From the NCBI GenBank assembly GCA_050633285.1, contig JBOEGG010000006.1:62001-126000 (forward strand): 64,000 nucleotides of DNA, written 5' to 3'. The notes beneath the pieces are model-generated. The model was not told the DNA's origin. It did not search any database and saw only the letters and a program-made list of their open reading frames with translations. Shown in pieces: positions 25,087 through 34,344 of this stretch; the stretch's first letter is position 1; each line of letters begins with the position of its first letter. The translations under genes and the position numbers were made by a program. This DNA is from UBA1672 sp050633285. GTDB lineage: Bacteria > Pseudomonadota > Alphaproteobacteria > Micavibrionales > Micavibrionaceae.

Positions 25087-28000
25087 ATGCAATTCGAAGG
25101 TCAATACTTTACAAATGGGAAACCAAACCTAGAACTCATAACCGAGAAGACAAACGAAAACCTTACGCGTTCCATGATTGAGAGCAACAGGCTTGTTGGT
25201 GAAAGGATCGCGCAGGATTTAGAAACGGAAACTTCACGTGACAACGTTCGTGCGGCTCTTGAAGTCGCTTATGAAAGTGGAATTTCAAGAGATGAAATCA
25301 TTGAAATTGTAGAGAGTTTGAAGTGCAATGTCTCTTATACTTGGCACCCGACAAACAACCTCAGCGAAGAAGGTACAAAACTTCGCCTAAAACAAATTGA
25401 GGCCTTTCAAAACCAAGATACCAGAGCGATCAGAGAGGTCACAAAAGAGATCAAAGGCAGTGATAATCTCACGCCTAAGCAAAAGGCAACGATGATCAAT
25501 GAAATCGATGCCAATCTTACCATTGCTGATCGCGATAATAAGGGCGCGAATACAGTTGAGCGCATCTACGAAGAAGAAATACAAGATATTTGGAGTGGCA
25601 AGCGCCCTAATATTCAAATGAACCTAGGCGGGCGTTCATGGATCTTTGATGCTGATGGTAAAAATAATAACGATGGTTGGGCTATGATGGCCGCGCTAAC
25701 AACTCTTAAAAAAGAGATGTTCGAGCAAACCTTAGAAGTTCTTGATGATGATCTTGTAACCGGAAATCCAAAACTTGAAAAACTTCGGAATGATCTTGGG
25801 ATGGTTCTGAACAACCTCAATAGCATCTATGATAAGTCGCGTGAAGTTACCGACACTTTGGCACAGTTACCAGTCGAAGAACGCGAAACATATTATCGTG
25901 CGCACTATGACGAACTACAAACCGCCAAAGATAATTTACGATCCCTATATGAATGTGTAGGAGATGCCGAAGGCCGCGGTCATAATTTCTACAATAAAAC
26001 AAAACAAATGCTAGAAGAAGCGTGCGAAAAACAAGATTGCGCAAGCGGCAACAATCCTAAGCTTGACGACGCATACAGAACACTACGTCGCAACGGCTTT
26101 ACGCTACAAAAAGGGCAAACACGACATAACGGCATTGTGTATGGCGATGTTATTGACAAGCTTTTTGCAGATGAAACATTTCTAAACAGCAAGTTTCTCA
26201 GAGATAGTGATCGTAACCTTCTTCAAAACGTAGAGAAATTCTCCGATTTGCATCAAAATCAACGTCGCATGATTATGGCGCATGTGACGCGCGGTACAAA
26301 AGATCGAAGCGTCAGGCAAGAGTTACAAAAATTCGTAAGGGATGCAAATCCACTTGAGTTTGATGAAGGTAATGGCTATCCGACACCTGAATCCTCAGTA
26401 GAAGATCGCATGGACATCCGTTCAATTTGCAAAAGAAATTTCGCAGAAGCGATCATATCTGATTCAACTGACTTCTCAGCCTATGACCAACTCTTCCTCG
26501 CTAAAATAGAGGGCGTTCCTGACATGAAGCATATGATGCTTAATGAAGACCGCGACACTCTCGCAAGGCAAGCAAGCATTGCTGTAGGCTTTAATAAAGG
26601 TGCACAAGAAGGTGCAGAATTCAGAAATAATGGTTCTGCAGCAGATTATAAGATCGGACCGGATAACGAAATTCTTATCATGATCCCATCAAGTGACTCT
26701 ATGCGTAATGGTGGGCCTGGAACCCTATTACAGATGTGCAATACAGTCAGTGAAGCCACACGAGAATCAATTAAACTTGGTGTGCCAATTGAAATCATGC
26801 TGGGTTCTGGCGGCTCAATGGGACGTTTCGGTTGCGACCAAGCAATGGTCCGCCGTCTTGTCGCACAAACAATGCAGCAGGTTGCAGAAGAAGAAGGCTT
26901 TTATGAATGGGACAAAAATGATCCCGAGCATGCAGCAGCACTGCGTATGCCAAAAGTTATTATGCATACCGAACAGGGGCGCATGCCAAATCTACTGAGC
27001 GCAACGCCGGAGCTTATTTCGCAGCGTCACTTGGATCGTACCGGCGAAATGCTCGAAGATCATCTGGAACTAGTAGGTGCAGTAGAACCGGGAACATACA
27101 TTGATCAAGTACCAAAGCTGAGCACCCCTATGCAAAACAAAGTGCCACAACTGCAGCAATTGATGATCACTGAATTTACTGATTTCCGCTTTGCACTAGG
27201 TGAGAAAAATGCTGATGATAATATCCTTAATTCCATGGCCGAAAAATGTATGTTCAAGCACCTCTCTCCATTTATAAACCATGGTGCACGTCCCGCGGCC
27301 AAAGGAAGCAAAAAAGGCATCACAGATGTACGCGCCATAGAAAATGACAAGCGCAAGGCAATGGCTGAAATATTTGATAGCTCATTCTTTTCACTAGGTG
27401 CAGCAATGAAAGAGCTTCACCGTTCAACCAATTCTAATGAACCTATGGATCGCCCTATAAGCAACGTAGGAGTTCAAGAATTAATTGAACAGCCGGAATG
27501 GAACTTCCTGATTTTCGGCAAGGGCACAACCGAAGCAATGCGCTTCGAAGCAACTAAGAAGTTTGAGGCTCTTTCTGGTGAGGCGGAAAATTGGAACTTC
27601 GACAAAGCCGTTGAGGTCGGTAAGAGCGTAACTCTGGAAAAGATTGAACCTAACGAACCTAAATCACTGTGCGTAATGCATTATGACGACAAAGATGGCA
27701 CAATCACAAAAGAAGAAGCCTACTTGTCTAAAATTTACTATGACCGCCTGCAATTCTTGGCACTTACTGAGGCAAGCCTCAAAGGTGAGCTGAATCGTGA
27801 TTTTGATGAGATAATAAACGAATTTCGCCCTTCTGACGGCTCATTAGAGTTTGAGCCTGGCGCAGAAACTCTTAAAAAATGGTCAGTTGCCCTAGAAGTA
27901 TATGATAACCATAGAGAAAATGATGAAATGCTAGAGATGGTTCAAGAAATTGAAACCTATTTCAGGCACCGGATAGAAACTGAGGGAGCAAGCAAAGAGG

Positions 28001-28194
28001 AAGTCGTCGCTGAATTTGGTGGTGAAGAAAAGTTGCGTGAAATCTGCAGTAGTTATATGGAAGGCACACTTGCGCATATTCCGTTCTGGACAGGTGATTA
28101 TAACTACGGAAAAGACCATCGCTTAGCCACCCGTCAAGCTATGAACGACAACAACGTTGATCATAAATCTGAGATTGGTTTAGACATCGATTAG
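25087..28194 (+). CDS. highly divergent phosphoenolpyruvate carboxylase-family protein
   Basis: The 1035-residue protein aligns by eye along much of E. coli PEPC. WHPTN (His87) stands where AHPTE carries catalytic His138. PSSDSMRNGG (532-543) matches YSDSAKDAG, with Arg540 at Lys546. LGSGGSMGR (572-580) matches HGRGGSIGR, with Leu and Ser in place of His579 and Arg581 but Arg580 kept at Arg587. HTEQGRM (T628) matches VTEQGEM, and HGARPAAK (Arg735) with VRAI matches GSRPAKR...LRAI. It is about 150 residues longer than E. coli PEPC. PEPC makes oxaloacetate from PEP and bicarbonate; the changed residues make normal activity doubtful. The gene stands alone with a long upstream region. Confidence 0.75.
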   Translation: MQFEGQYFTNGKPNLELITEKTNENLTRSMIESNRLVGERIAQDLETETSRDNVRAALEVAYESGISRDEIIEIVESLKCNVSYTWHPTNNLSEEGTKLRLKQIEAFQNQDTRAIREVTKEIKGSDNLTPKQKATMINEIDANLTIADRDNKGANTVERIYEEEIQDIWSGKRPNIQMNLGGRSWIFDADGKNNNDGWAMMAALTTLKKEMFEQTLEVLDDDLVTGNPKLEKLRNDLGMVLNNLNSIYDKSREVTDTLAQLPVEERETYYRAHYDELQTAKDNLRSLYECVGDAEGRGHNFYNKTKQMLEEACEKQDCASGNNPKLDDAYRTLRRNGFTLQKGQTRHNGIVYGDVIDKLFADETFLNSKFLRDSDRNLLQNVEKFSDLHQNQRRMIMAHVTRGTKDRSVRQELQKFVRDANPLEFDEGNGYPTPESSVEDRMDIRSICKRNFAEAIISDSTDFSAYDQLFLAKIEGVPDMKHMMLNEDRDTLARQASIAVGFNKGAQEGAEFRNNGSAADYKIGPDNEILIMIPSSDSMRNGGPGTLLQMCNTVSEATRESIKLGVPIEIMLGSGGSMGRFGCDQAMVRRLVAQTMQQVAEEEGFYEWDKNDPEHAAALRMPKVIMHTEQGRMPNLLSATPELISQRHLDRTGEMLEDHLELVGAVEPGTYIDQVPKLSTPMQNKVPQLQQLMITEFTDFRFALGEKNADDNILNSMAEKCMFKHLSPFINHGARPAAKGSKKGITDVRAIENDKRKAMAEIFDSSFFSLGAAMKELHRSTNSNEPMDRPISNVGVQELIEQPEWNFLIFGKGTTEAMRFEATKKFEALSGEAENWNFDKAVEVGKSVTLEKIEPNEPKSLCVMHYDDKDGTITKEEAYLSKIYYDRLQFLALTEASLKGELNRDFDEIINEFRPSDGSLEFEPGAETLKKWSVALEVYDNHRENDEMLEMVQEIETYFRHRIETEGASKEEVVAEFGGEEKLREICSSYMEGTLAHIPFWTGDYNYGKDHRLATRQAMNDNNVDHKSEIGLDID

Positions 28195-28225
28195 TCTAAT
28201 CCTAACTTTGGAAACACATACTCGA

Positions 28226-28642
28226 TCAACTGGCGTTCTTCTTTTGTTGATTTTTAACTGTAATACGAAGAACCTTCTGAAATTTCGGGCATTCCAAATG
28301 ACTGGGCGCTGAGCATTTTGCGGCATGTCGTAATCCATCGCGCATAGCAGTCAGTTGCGTAATCGTGTTATCCAGCTCATTTGCTTTGCGTAGGAGTGTA
28401 TCTCTATCTATTTTAGAACCATGAAGCGTAAACATAACAGCAATCTCTTTAAGGGAAAAACCGCTATTTCGTCCTAATGTAATCAATGCCAATATCTCTA
28501 ATACATTCGCCTCAAATACTCTACGCAAGCCATTTCGTCCTACCGATTTAATCAATCCCTTTTGCTCATAAAAACGCAATGTTGAAGGTGGTAATCCTGA
28601 TCGTTTGGCAATTTCGCCGATATCTAATGTATTTTTTATCAT
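28226..28642 (-). CDS. MerR-family transcriptional regulator
   Basis: The 138-residue regulator has the N-terminal winged helix-turn-helix of MerR proteins (IGEIAKRSGLPPSTLRFYEQKGLI, about residues 8-31), a dimerisation helix (about 82-108) and a C-terminal KCSAPSHLECPKF segment with Cys110 and Cys118. This is a possible redox or metal site but lacks the four-cysteine SoxR cluster. It is divergent from the methyltransferase gene across 67 bases containing a near-perfect 20-bp palindrome in a 19-bp promoter spacer, the arrangement MerR proteins act on. The ligand is unknown. Confidence 0.9.
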   Translation of the reverse strand: MIKNTLDIGEIAKRSGLPPSTLRFYEQKGLIKSVGRNGLRRVFEANVLEILALITLGRNSGFSLKEIAVMFTLHGSKIDRDTLLRKANELDNTITQLTAMRDGLRHAAKCSAPSHLECPKFQKVLRITVKNQQKKNAS

Positions 28643-28649
28643 TTTACTA

Positions 28650-28680
28650 TTGACCTAAAGTTAACTTTAAGTAGTAGCCT
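28650..28680 (+). promoter_or_regulatory. MerR-type promoter and operator upstream of the TPMT gene
   Basis: TTGACC (28650-28655) and TAGCCT (28675-28680) are separated by 19 bases, the over-long spacing typical of MerR-activated promoters. The 28653-28672 segment is a palindrome with 9 of 10 matching positions around a GTTAAC centre, and strongly resembles the SoxR box of E. coli soxS (known: CCTCAAGTTAACTTGAGG). The regulator is probably the divergent MerR gene. Confidence 0.65.
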
Positions 28681-28709
28681 GCATACAAGGAAAAACAAAG
28701 TATTAATAA

Positions 28710-29366
28710 ATGGAAGCTGCATCGATGGATAAATCTTTTTGGTATGACAAATGGACAAATAATGAACTTGGTTTTCACGAACCAGAAGTGAACCCCCTAT
28801 TCTCTGATTATTTCAACACGCTTAATCTTAAAAAAAATAGCCGTGTATTCCTTCCCTTGTGTGGGAAAACGCTTGATATTGGATGGTTACTTTCTAATGG
28901 TTATCACGTTGCAGGAATAGAATTATACGAGCCAGCTATAAAACAATTATTTACAGAAATTGAGCTAGAACCCAATATTACCAATCTTAATCAACTTAAG
29001 CATTACAGCGCAAAGAACATAGACATCTTTGTCGGTGACATTTTTGAGCTTTCCCGCGATACTTTAGGTAGTATTGATGCTGTATTTGATAGAGGAGCGC
29101 TAGTTGCCTTACCTGAGGCCATACGTCCACGATATACCAGTCATGTGATAAGCATTACGAATACCGCCCCTCAACTCCTTATTTCCTACCAGTATAATCA
29201 AGACATGAAAGATGGACCACCTTTCTCCATTAGCGATAAAGAAATAAACACGCATTATAGCAGTAACTATGAAATATCTATTTTAACCAATCAGGATGTC
29301 ACAGGAGAGCTAGCGAATGGAATCTCTATACAAGAACAAGTCCGGCACTTAAAATTTAAAACGTAG
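28710..29366 (+). CDS. tpm: thiopurine S-methyltransferase family protein
   Basis: The 218-residue SAM-dependent methyltransferase has the TPMT family pattern. FWYDKWTNNELGFHEPEVNPLF near the N-terminus, VFLPLCGKTLDIGWLLSNGYHVAGIE as the SAM loop (about 47-72) and IDAVFDRGALVALP (about 125-138) are present. Bacterial members methylate thiopurines and selenium or tellurium compounds. An ATG at 28725 (MDKSFW) is a plausible alternative start. It is likely activated by the divergent MerR protein and is followed by two membrane-protein genes in the same direction. Confidence 0.9.
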   Translation: MEAASMDKSFWYDKWTNNELGFHEPEVNPLFSDYFNTLNLKKNSRVFLPLCGKTLDIGWLLSNGYHVAGIELYEPAIKQLFTEIELEPNITNLNQLKHYSAKNIDIFVGDIFELSRDTLGSIDAVFDRGALVALPEAIRPRYTSHVISITNTAPQLLISYQYNQDMKDGPPFSISDKEINTHYSSNYEISILTNQDVTGELANGISIQEQVRHLKFKT

Positions 29367-29449
29367 AGAAGTAAAAGCGAAGTCCCTTGACCTTGCTCTA
29401 TACAAAGGACATACGTTATCATCCATTGTTAAATTAAAGGAGTACACAA

Positions 29450-29923
29450 ATGTTTAAGGGCAAAAAGAAGGCATTAATTTCAATATTAAGTGTTTTTATT
29501 GCATTCGTGTTTGTTCAATCCTTATTCTTCAAATTTTCAAACGCTCCTGAAACACAGCATATTTTTGGAGTTCTGGATTTATGGGCAGCTGAAAAATTTG
29601 GTTTTAAGGGGCTATTTGTTGCTCCCGGTATATTTAATGCCTACGTCGTTGGAACAATAGAGTTGATCTCATCGATTTTACTAATGGTTGGAATTTCTAC
29701 ATCACGTAAAATTTTGATACCTGTTGGTGCATTTGTTGCTTTAAGCGTGATCACAGGTGCAATTTCATTCCACCTCTTCACACCACTTGGGGTCAACGTA
29801 CAGGGTGACGGTGGTACATTATTTATAATGGCCTGTGGTGTGTGGCTATCTTCGGTAATCTTGCTAATGCTACATAGAGACATAGTAATTAAGTGTATAA
29901 AAGGTAATAAGCCTTCTTCATGA
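29450..29923 (+). CDS. DoxX-like four-helix membrane protein
   Basis: The 157-residue protein has four hydrophobic helices (about 10-30, 60-82, 88-108, 124-145) and resembles the DoxX/DoxD-like group, with the QSLFFKFSNAPET opening typical of quinone-linked members. No catalytic residues are assignable. It lies 83 bases after the methyltransferase and its stop overlaps the next start (ATGA), coupling the two membrane proteins. Confidence 0.65.
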   Translation: MFKGKKKALISILSVFIAFVFVQSLFFKFSNAPETQHIFGVLDLWAAEKFGFKGLFVAPGIFNAYVVGTIELISSILLMVGISTSRKILIPVGAFVALSVITGAISFHLFTPLGVNVQGDGGTLFIMACGVWLSSVILLMLHRDIVIKCIKGNKPSS

Positions 29924-30330
29924 ACAAACAAAAGTCAAAACGCTCAACGTTAATCATAGCGCTTGCCGCTGCCTTAGGGTATGGCAGCTGGGCTGTCTTC
30001 GCTAACTTTGAGCATGGTACACATGCTTGGCTTATGGCTGGCATTGTACAGGCTGTATATGCATTTATCTCGACACTCTCTATTACACATGTCGCTCGCT
30101 GGACTTTCATAAGATATAAGTGCGGAATAAAAGGCATTATAACAGGATTCGGTATGAGCTTCGTTGTCATGCTTGCGATCCCCTTATCCGTTCATAATTT
30201 CTTTGGAACACCAGATATCTGGCAAACAATTTTGCCTGGCTTAATATGGGGGAGTATCTATTTACTAGGTTTTCTGATTACTCTGGATATGAGCCATCGC
30301 ACATCAACAACCCCTACTCCGAAGCTTTAG
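29920..30330 (+). CDS. unknown four-helix membrane protein
   Basis: This 136-residue protein has four predicted helices (about 10-28, 36-55, 70-92, 103-125) and a basic N-terminus. I recognise no family. It overlaps the DoxX-like gene by 4 bases at the start and the end of the convergent SRPBCC gene by 17 bases at its stop. Confidence 0.6.
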   Translation: MNKQKSKRSTLIIALAAALGYGSWAVFANFEHGTHAWLMAGIVQAVYAFISTLSITHVARWTFIRYKCGIKGIITGFGMSFVVMLAIPLSVHNFFGTPDIWQTILPGLIWGSIYLLGFLITLDMSHRTSTTPTPKL

Positions 30331-30862
30331 CCTCATCATATTCGGCAATCATTTTTAAACGCTCAACAACAAGTTGAAGGTCTTTTTTAAATGCTCTATA
30401 TAGAAAAAAGTATGCAACTGAGCGTAAAGCTCCTTTGAAGTTAACTTCATGCGTAAACACAGTACTTCCGCTGCCATCATCTTCAAAATATCGTTGTAGC
30501 TCAATTGTTTGATATAAGGGTATTTTTAAACTCTCCGTAAAAGAAACACCGTTTTTAAATTCTATAATTTCAAATTTCGTCTTAGGGCCATTCTTTGCCT
30601 TTAGATACCCTACGGCACCTTTTCCAAACTCGTTTCCCGCAACTAAATAAGAATATGTAAGCCTCGCATCAAAACTTTTCCAATTTTCAACATCTGCCCA
30701 AAGCCTCCAAATAATACTTTTCTCTGCACTTGTTCTTACAGAATATTTTAAGGAATAGTTTGGTAAGTGAACAACCTCACCGGCCCTGCCCTTGGGAATC
30801 ACAGTAACAGTGAATAATACGATCAGTAAAAAAGATATAATGTATGAGTTAAGCATAAACAT
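30314..30862 (-). CDS. SRPBCC (START-like) family protein
   Basis: This 182-residue protein begins with a hydrophobic segment (residues 5-25, signal peptide or anchor) followed by a helix-grip fold pattern: SAEKSIIWRLWADVENWKSFD, a run of beta strands, and a long C-terminal helix with LVVERLKMIAE. Such domains bind hydrophobic ligands. It converges with the four-helix protein gene and is divergent from the YHS gene across 82 bases. Ligand unknown. Confidence 0.7.
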   Translation of the reverse strand: MFMLNSYIISFLLIVLFTVTVIPKGRAGEVVHLPNYSLKYSVRTSAEKSIIWRLWADVENWKSFDARLTYSYLVAGNEFGKGAVGYLKAKNGPKTKFEIIEFKNGVSFTESLKIPLYQTIELQRYFEDDGSGSTVFTHEVNFKGALRSVAYFFLYRAFKKDLQLVVERLKMIAEYDEAKASE

Positions 30863-30944
30863 CCCAATGTAACTAAACGGATTCTATATTAGAATATATA
30901 GGTACTATACTGATTTTATATAATTTAAAAAATAAGAGGCAATT

Positions 30945-31400
30945 ATGAAAAATATAGTTTTTGCAGGTTTTTTAGCAATTATTTCTATTTTTGGACTATC
31001 AGGACACGCATCGGCAGAAGCGCCTATATATACAGGGCTTTTTAGCAATAATGCCGTGGGTGGTTATGATACAGTTTCATACTTTATGGGTGATGGAGTA
31101 CCTGTAAAAGGCTCAAAGAAATTCCAAACCAAATGGAATGGCGCGAATTGGCTTTTCTCCACACAAGAAAATTTAGATAAATTCAAGGCATCCCCTAAAA
31201 AGTTTGCACCACAATATGGTGGTTATTGCGCATGGGCGGCGGCACATGAAACTCTTGCAAAAGGTGATCCTAAAAACTATCACATCCAGAATGGTAAGCT
31301 TTATTTAAATTACGATGCAAACATTCATAAACAGTGGTTACCACGTAGAGCAGAGCTTATCCCTGTGGCGGATGCACAATACCCAAAGCTTCTTCAGTAA
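30945..31400 (+). CDS. YHS-domain exported protein
   Basis: The 151-residue protein has a signal peptide (hydrophobic 3-20, ASA cleavage near residue 24) and the YHS pattern: NNAVGGYDTVSYF, GSKKFQTKWNGANWLFS, FAPQYGGYCAWAAA. YHS domains are often linked to metal or haem handling, but the role of exported single-domain members is unclear. It is the first gene of the tightly spaced plus-strand run to 36457, with 12 bases before the ATP-grasp gene. Confidence 0.8.
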   Translation: MKNIVFAGFLAIISIFGLSGHASAEAPIYTGLFSNNAVGGYDTVSYFMGDGVPVKGSKKFQTKWNGANWLFSTQENLDKFKASPKKFAPQYGGYCAWAAAHETLAKGDPKNYHIQNGKLYLNYDANIHKQWLPRRAELIPVADAQYPKLLQ

Positions 31401-31412
31401 ACCCATTTAAAT

Positions 31413-32552
31413 ATGAAACTAATGAGTACATCAGTAATGTCTACAATTGATAATACACTTCCATCCGCGTCGGCCATATCTATGGAAAAAGACACTATGC
31501 GTAGTGTTTCATTCTTCGAATTTTGGCCAGCCTGGGTGATGTATATGCCGGTTGCCTTGCAATGGCTTGTTCTGTCCTTACGTCATCGGTCACTAACTAT
31601 TCCTTTCCTTGCAAACCCTGATTTAACATTATCAGGCATGGTTGGGGTTCCTAAAAGTGAACTGATGAACCAAGCCAGAGGCTTATGCGCACAAGCGATT
31701 TTACCGTGGATAGCCCTTGAAACAGATCAAGCACCACCGCAAGAGCAAGCGGATATTTGGATTGAAACCGCAGAACAAAAGGATATCCACTTACCTTTTG
31801 TGTGTAAGCCTGATATAGGCTGCCGTGGCTTTGGTGTGAAGTTGGTTAAAACAAAACAGGAATTAGCTAACATCATTAAAAGCTATCCTTCTGGAACTTC
31901 TCTAATTTGTCAAAAATTGGCAAAATCAGAAGCAGAAGTTGGTATTTTTTACGTTAAAGATCCGGTATCAGGTAAAGGCGATGTCGTATCTATGACTTCA
32001 AAATTTTTACCAACGGTGATAGGTGATGGCAAAACAACACTTGGTAACCTCATCATCAATGATGACCGCGCCGGCCAATTACAGCACCTCTACTACGAAC
32101 GGCACAAAGCATCATGGGACAATACCCCTGAAAAAGGTGAAGTTGTAAGGCTCGTTTTTTCAGCTAGCCACAGTAAGGGTGCAATTTTTCGAGATGCTCG
32201 CACCTATATTACGCCCGAGTTAACCCGCGCCATTGTTGACATCATGGATGACCTACCAAATTTTTATTATGGCCGTTTAGATGTGAAATATGCAGACCTC
32301 TCATCCCTACAGCAAGGCAAAACATTGGAAATAATAGAGATTAATGCTGCAAGCTCGGAGTCGACACATATTTGGGACAGAAATGCAAAATTCATCGACG
32401 CAGTTAATACCCTGCTGTGGCAGTATAAAACACTGTTTCGCATTGGCGCACATCATAGAAGTCAAGGCTACAACCCGCCGAGCATAATCAAATTCTTCCG
32501 ACATTGGATGAAAGAACGTGAACTCTCAAAATACTATCCACATACAGATTAA
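31413..32552 (+). CDS. ATP-grasp ligase-like protein
   Basis: The 379-residue protein has an N-terminal region with FFEFWPAWVMYMPVALQWL (a membrane-associated hydrophobic stretch) and an ATP-grasp domain. LPFVCKPDIGCRGFGVKLV is the lysine/glycine-rich ATP loop, GTSLICQKLA the hinge, and GRLDVKY...LEIIEINAASSE the Mg-binding acidic pair with the ENNA-like end. ATP-grasp enzymes join a carboxylate to an amine or thiol through an acyl phosphate. Several ATG codons (31413, 31422, 31434, 31482, 31497) are in frame and the start is uncertain. It precedes the OlsF-like gene by 13 bases. Confidence 0.8.
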   Translation: MKLMSTSVMSTIDNTLPSASAISMEKDTMRSVSFFEFWPAWVMYMPVALQWLVLSLRHRSLTIPFLANPDLTLSGMVGVPKSELMNQARGLCAQAILPWIALETDQAPPQEQADIWIETAEQKDIHLPFVCKPDIGCRGFGVKLVKTKQELANIIKSYPSGTSLICQKLAKSEAEVGIFYVKDPVSGKGDVVSMTSKFLPTVIGDGKTTLGNLIINDDRAGQLQHLYYERHKASWDNTPEKGEVVRLVFSASHSKGAIFRDARTYITPELTRAIVDIMDDLPNFYYGRLDVKYADLSSLQQGKTLEIIEINAASSESTHIWDRNAKFIDAVNTLLWQYKTLFRIGAHHRSQGYNPPSIIKFFRHWMKERELSKYYPHTD

Positions 32553-32565
32553 AGGGGAGCACATA

Positions 32566-34344
32566 ATGAACAATCCCCTAGCAATGAAACAGATCAGTAA
32601 TCCATTACTGCGCTCTCTCATCAAGAAAGTCTCACGTATCGACGTTCTTGAACAGCTATATGATGAATGGTTGCAGAACAAAGCACAGGCACATGGTTAC
32701 GCGGACGAGTTCTTAAAATATACGCTAAATACTTTAGATATACATGCGCGCATAGTGAATGACGACTTACTTAAATCTATCCCTAAGGAAGGCCCCTTAA
32801 TCATTGTTTCTAATCATCCATTAGGAGCTTTAGAAGGGATGCTTTTAACTAAGGTATTAAAATCATTTCGCCCGGATTTAAAAGTTTTAACCAATGAGGT
32901 TCTTAAAGTATTCCCTGAATTTAATGACGTATTCATAGGAGTAGATGTTTTAAACAAAGGGAAGCAACATGAGAATACACGCGGAATGCGCGACGTTGCA
33001 CGGCATCTCTCAAATGATGGGGCATTGCTTGTTTTTCCTGCGGGCACTGTATCACATTTAAAACTACCATCTTGTACAGTTGCTGATGCACCGTGGAATC
33101 CGATGGTCACGCGCCTGGCACGTAAATATAATACGCCAATATTACCAATTTTCGTTGAAGGGCGAAATAGCCTGAGCTTTTATCTATCGGGTTATATCCA
33201 CAAACGTCTACGCACTATGTTACTGCCACGGGCAATGCTGAATAAAGTTGGCAGTCATATCCCCTTGCACATAGGCGCCCTCATTCCTCCCGCTGATATT
33301 CAACGATTAAATGATGATACAATTGCAACACACTATATCCGTCTATGCTGTAAGGTTTTATGCCCACACTTACAACAAACAGAAGAAAAAACCGCTACGG
33401 GTACGCCGCATATGCATACCCTTAAAAAAGATGTGTCTAATAATATTGTTACAAAACATATTGCATCTTTAAAAGAGTTTGAAATTTATTCGCACGAAGA
33501 ATTTTCTTTATACTGCACCCCCTACGACCGACTTGGCCCCATCATGGAGCAATTGGCAATAGAGCGCGAACGTACATTCCGCCAAGTCGACGAAGGCACA
33601 GGAAAAGAACTCGACAGCGACCATTTTGACCCCCACTATATGCATTTATTCTTATGGGATTCCAAGCAGAAAAAAATTGCAGGAGGCTATCGCCTTGGTA
33701 AAGCGGATTTAATACTTAAGCATCACAAAATTCAGGGCTTATATAGCCATTCACTATTTGATTATAATCATCAATTTCTAGAAGAAATGGGCAAAAGCGT
33801 TGAGCTCGGACGCTCCTTCATAACGCCGGAATATCAACGCCATCCACGTGCCCTTGATATGCTATGGAAAGGTATCGGACGTTTTATTGCAAACAATCCC
33901 GAATACCACACGCTTTTTGGCTGCGTCAGTATATCTCGTCAATATTCAAAACTAGCCACAGCTCTACTAAGCGAAACATTTCTATCGCATTATGGTGCAC
34001 AAAGTTCACTGCGTCGTAACGTTAAGGCCAGAACGCCTGCTGATGATTTCAAAACACCGTGGAGTAAATCACAACTTGCAAGTCTCTCAGGTGTTCCCGT
34101 GATTAACAAGCTGGTTGGTAGGATTGATACAGGAAAATCAATTCCTGTGCTTATACGCCATTATCTTGCCCTGAATGGCCGCTTTATTTCCTTTACAGTA
34201 AATCAAGGGTTTAACAACTCTTTAGATGGCTTGATTATGGTCGACTTACGTACAGCCTCTGATAAATACCTAAAACGTTATATGGGAGAGGATGGTTTTG
34301 ACACATTTAAAAAACAGTGGGGGAACGAACAAGATGTTGCGTGA
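32566..34344 (+). CDS. olsF: OlsF-like bifunctional acyltransferase (PlsC-type + OlsB-type)
   Basis: The 592-residue fusion has two acyltransferase halves. The N-terminal PlsC-type domain (about 1-270) shows SNHPLGALEGML and FPAGTVSHL. The C-terminal OlsB/GNAT-type domain (about 300-592) shows FRQVDEGTGKELDSDHFD, GGYRLGKADLIL and VELGRSFITPEYQ. The order matches OlsF, the known one-protein ornithine-lipid synthase whose C-terminal part N-acylates ornithine and whose N-terminal part O-acylates the product. The start at 32566 is set by AGGGGAG upstream; a longer frame from 32518 would overlap the preceding gene. The amino acid used here is not deducible. Confidence 0.85.
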   Translation: MNNPLAMKQISNPLLRSLIKKVSRIDVLEQLYDEWLQNKAQAHGYADEFLKYTLNTLDIHARIVNDDLLKSIPKEGPLIIVSNHPLGALEGMLLTKVLKSFRPDLKVLTNEVLKVFPEFNDVFIGVDVLNKGKQHENTRGMRDVARHLSNDGALLVFPAGTVSHLKLPSCTVADAPWNPMVTRLARKYNTPILPIFVEGRNSLSFYLSGYIHKRLRTMLLPRAMLNKVGSHIPLHIGALIPPADIQRLNDDTIATHYIRLCCKVLCPHLQQTEEKTATGTPHMHTLKKDVSNNIVTKHIASLKEFEIYSHEEFSLYCTPYDRLGPIMEQLAIERERTFRQVDEGTGKELDSDHFDPHYMHLFLWDSKQKKIAGGYRLGKADLILKHHKIQGLYSHSLFDYNHQFLEEMGKSVELGRSFITPEYQRHPRALDMLWKGIGRFIANNPEYHTLFGCVSISRQYSKLATALLSETFLSHYGAQSSLRRNVKARTPADDFKTPWSKSQLASLSGVPVINKLVGRIDTGKSIPVLIRHYLALNGRFISFTVNQGFNNSLDGLIMVDLRTASDKYLKRYMGEDGFDTFKKQWGNEQDVA

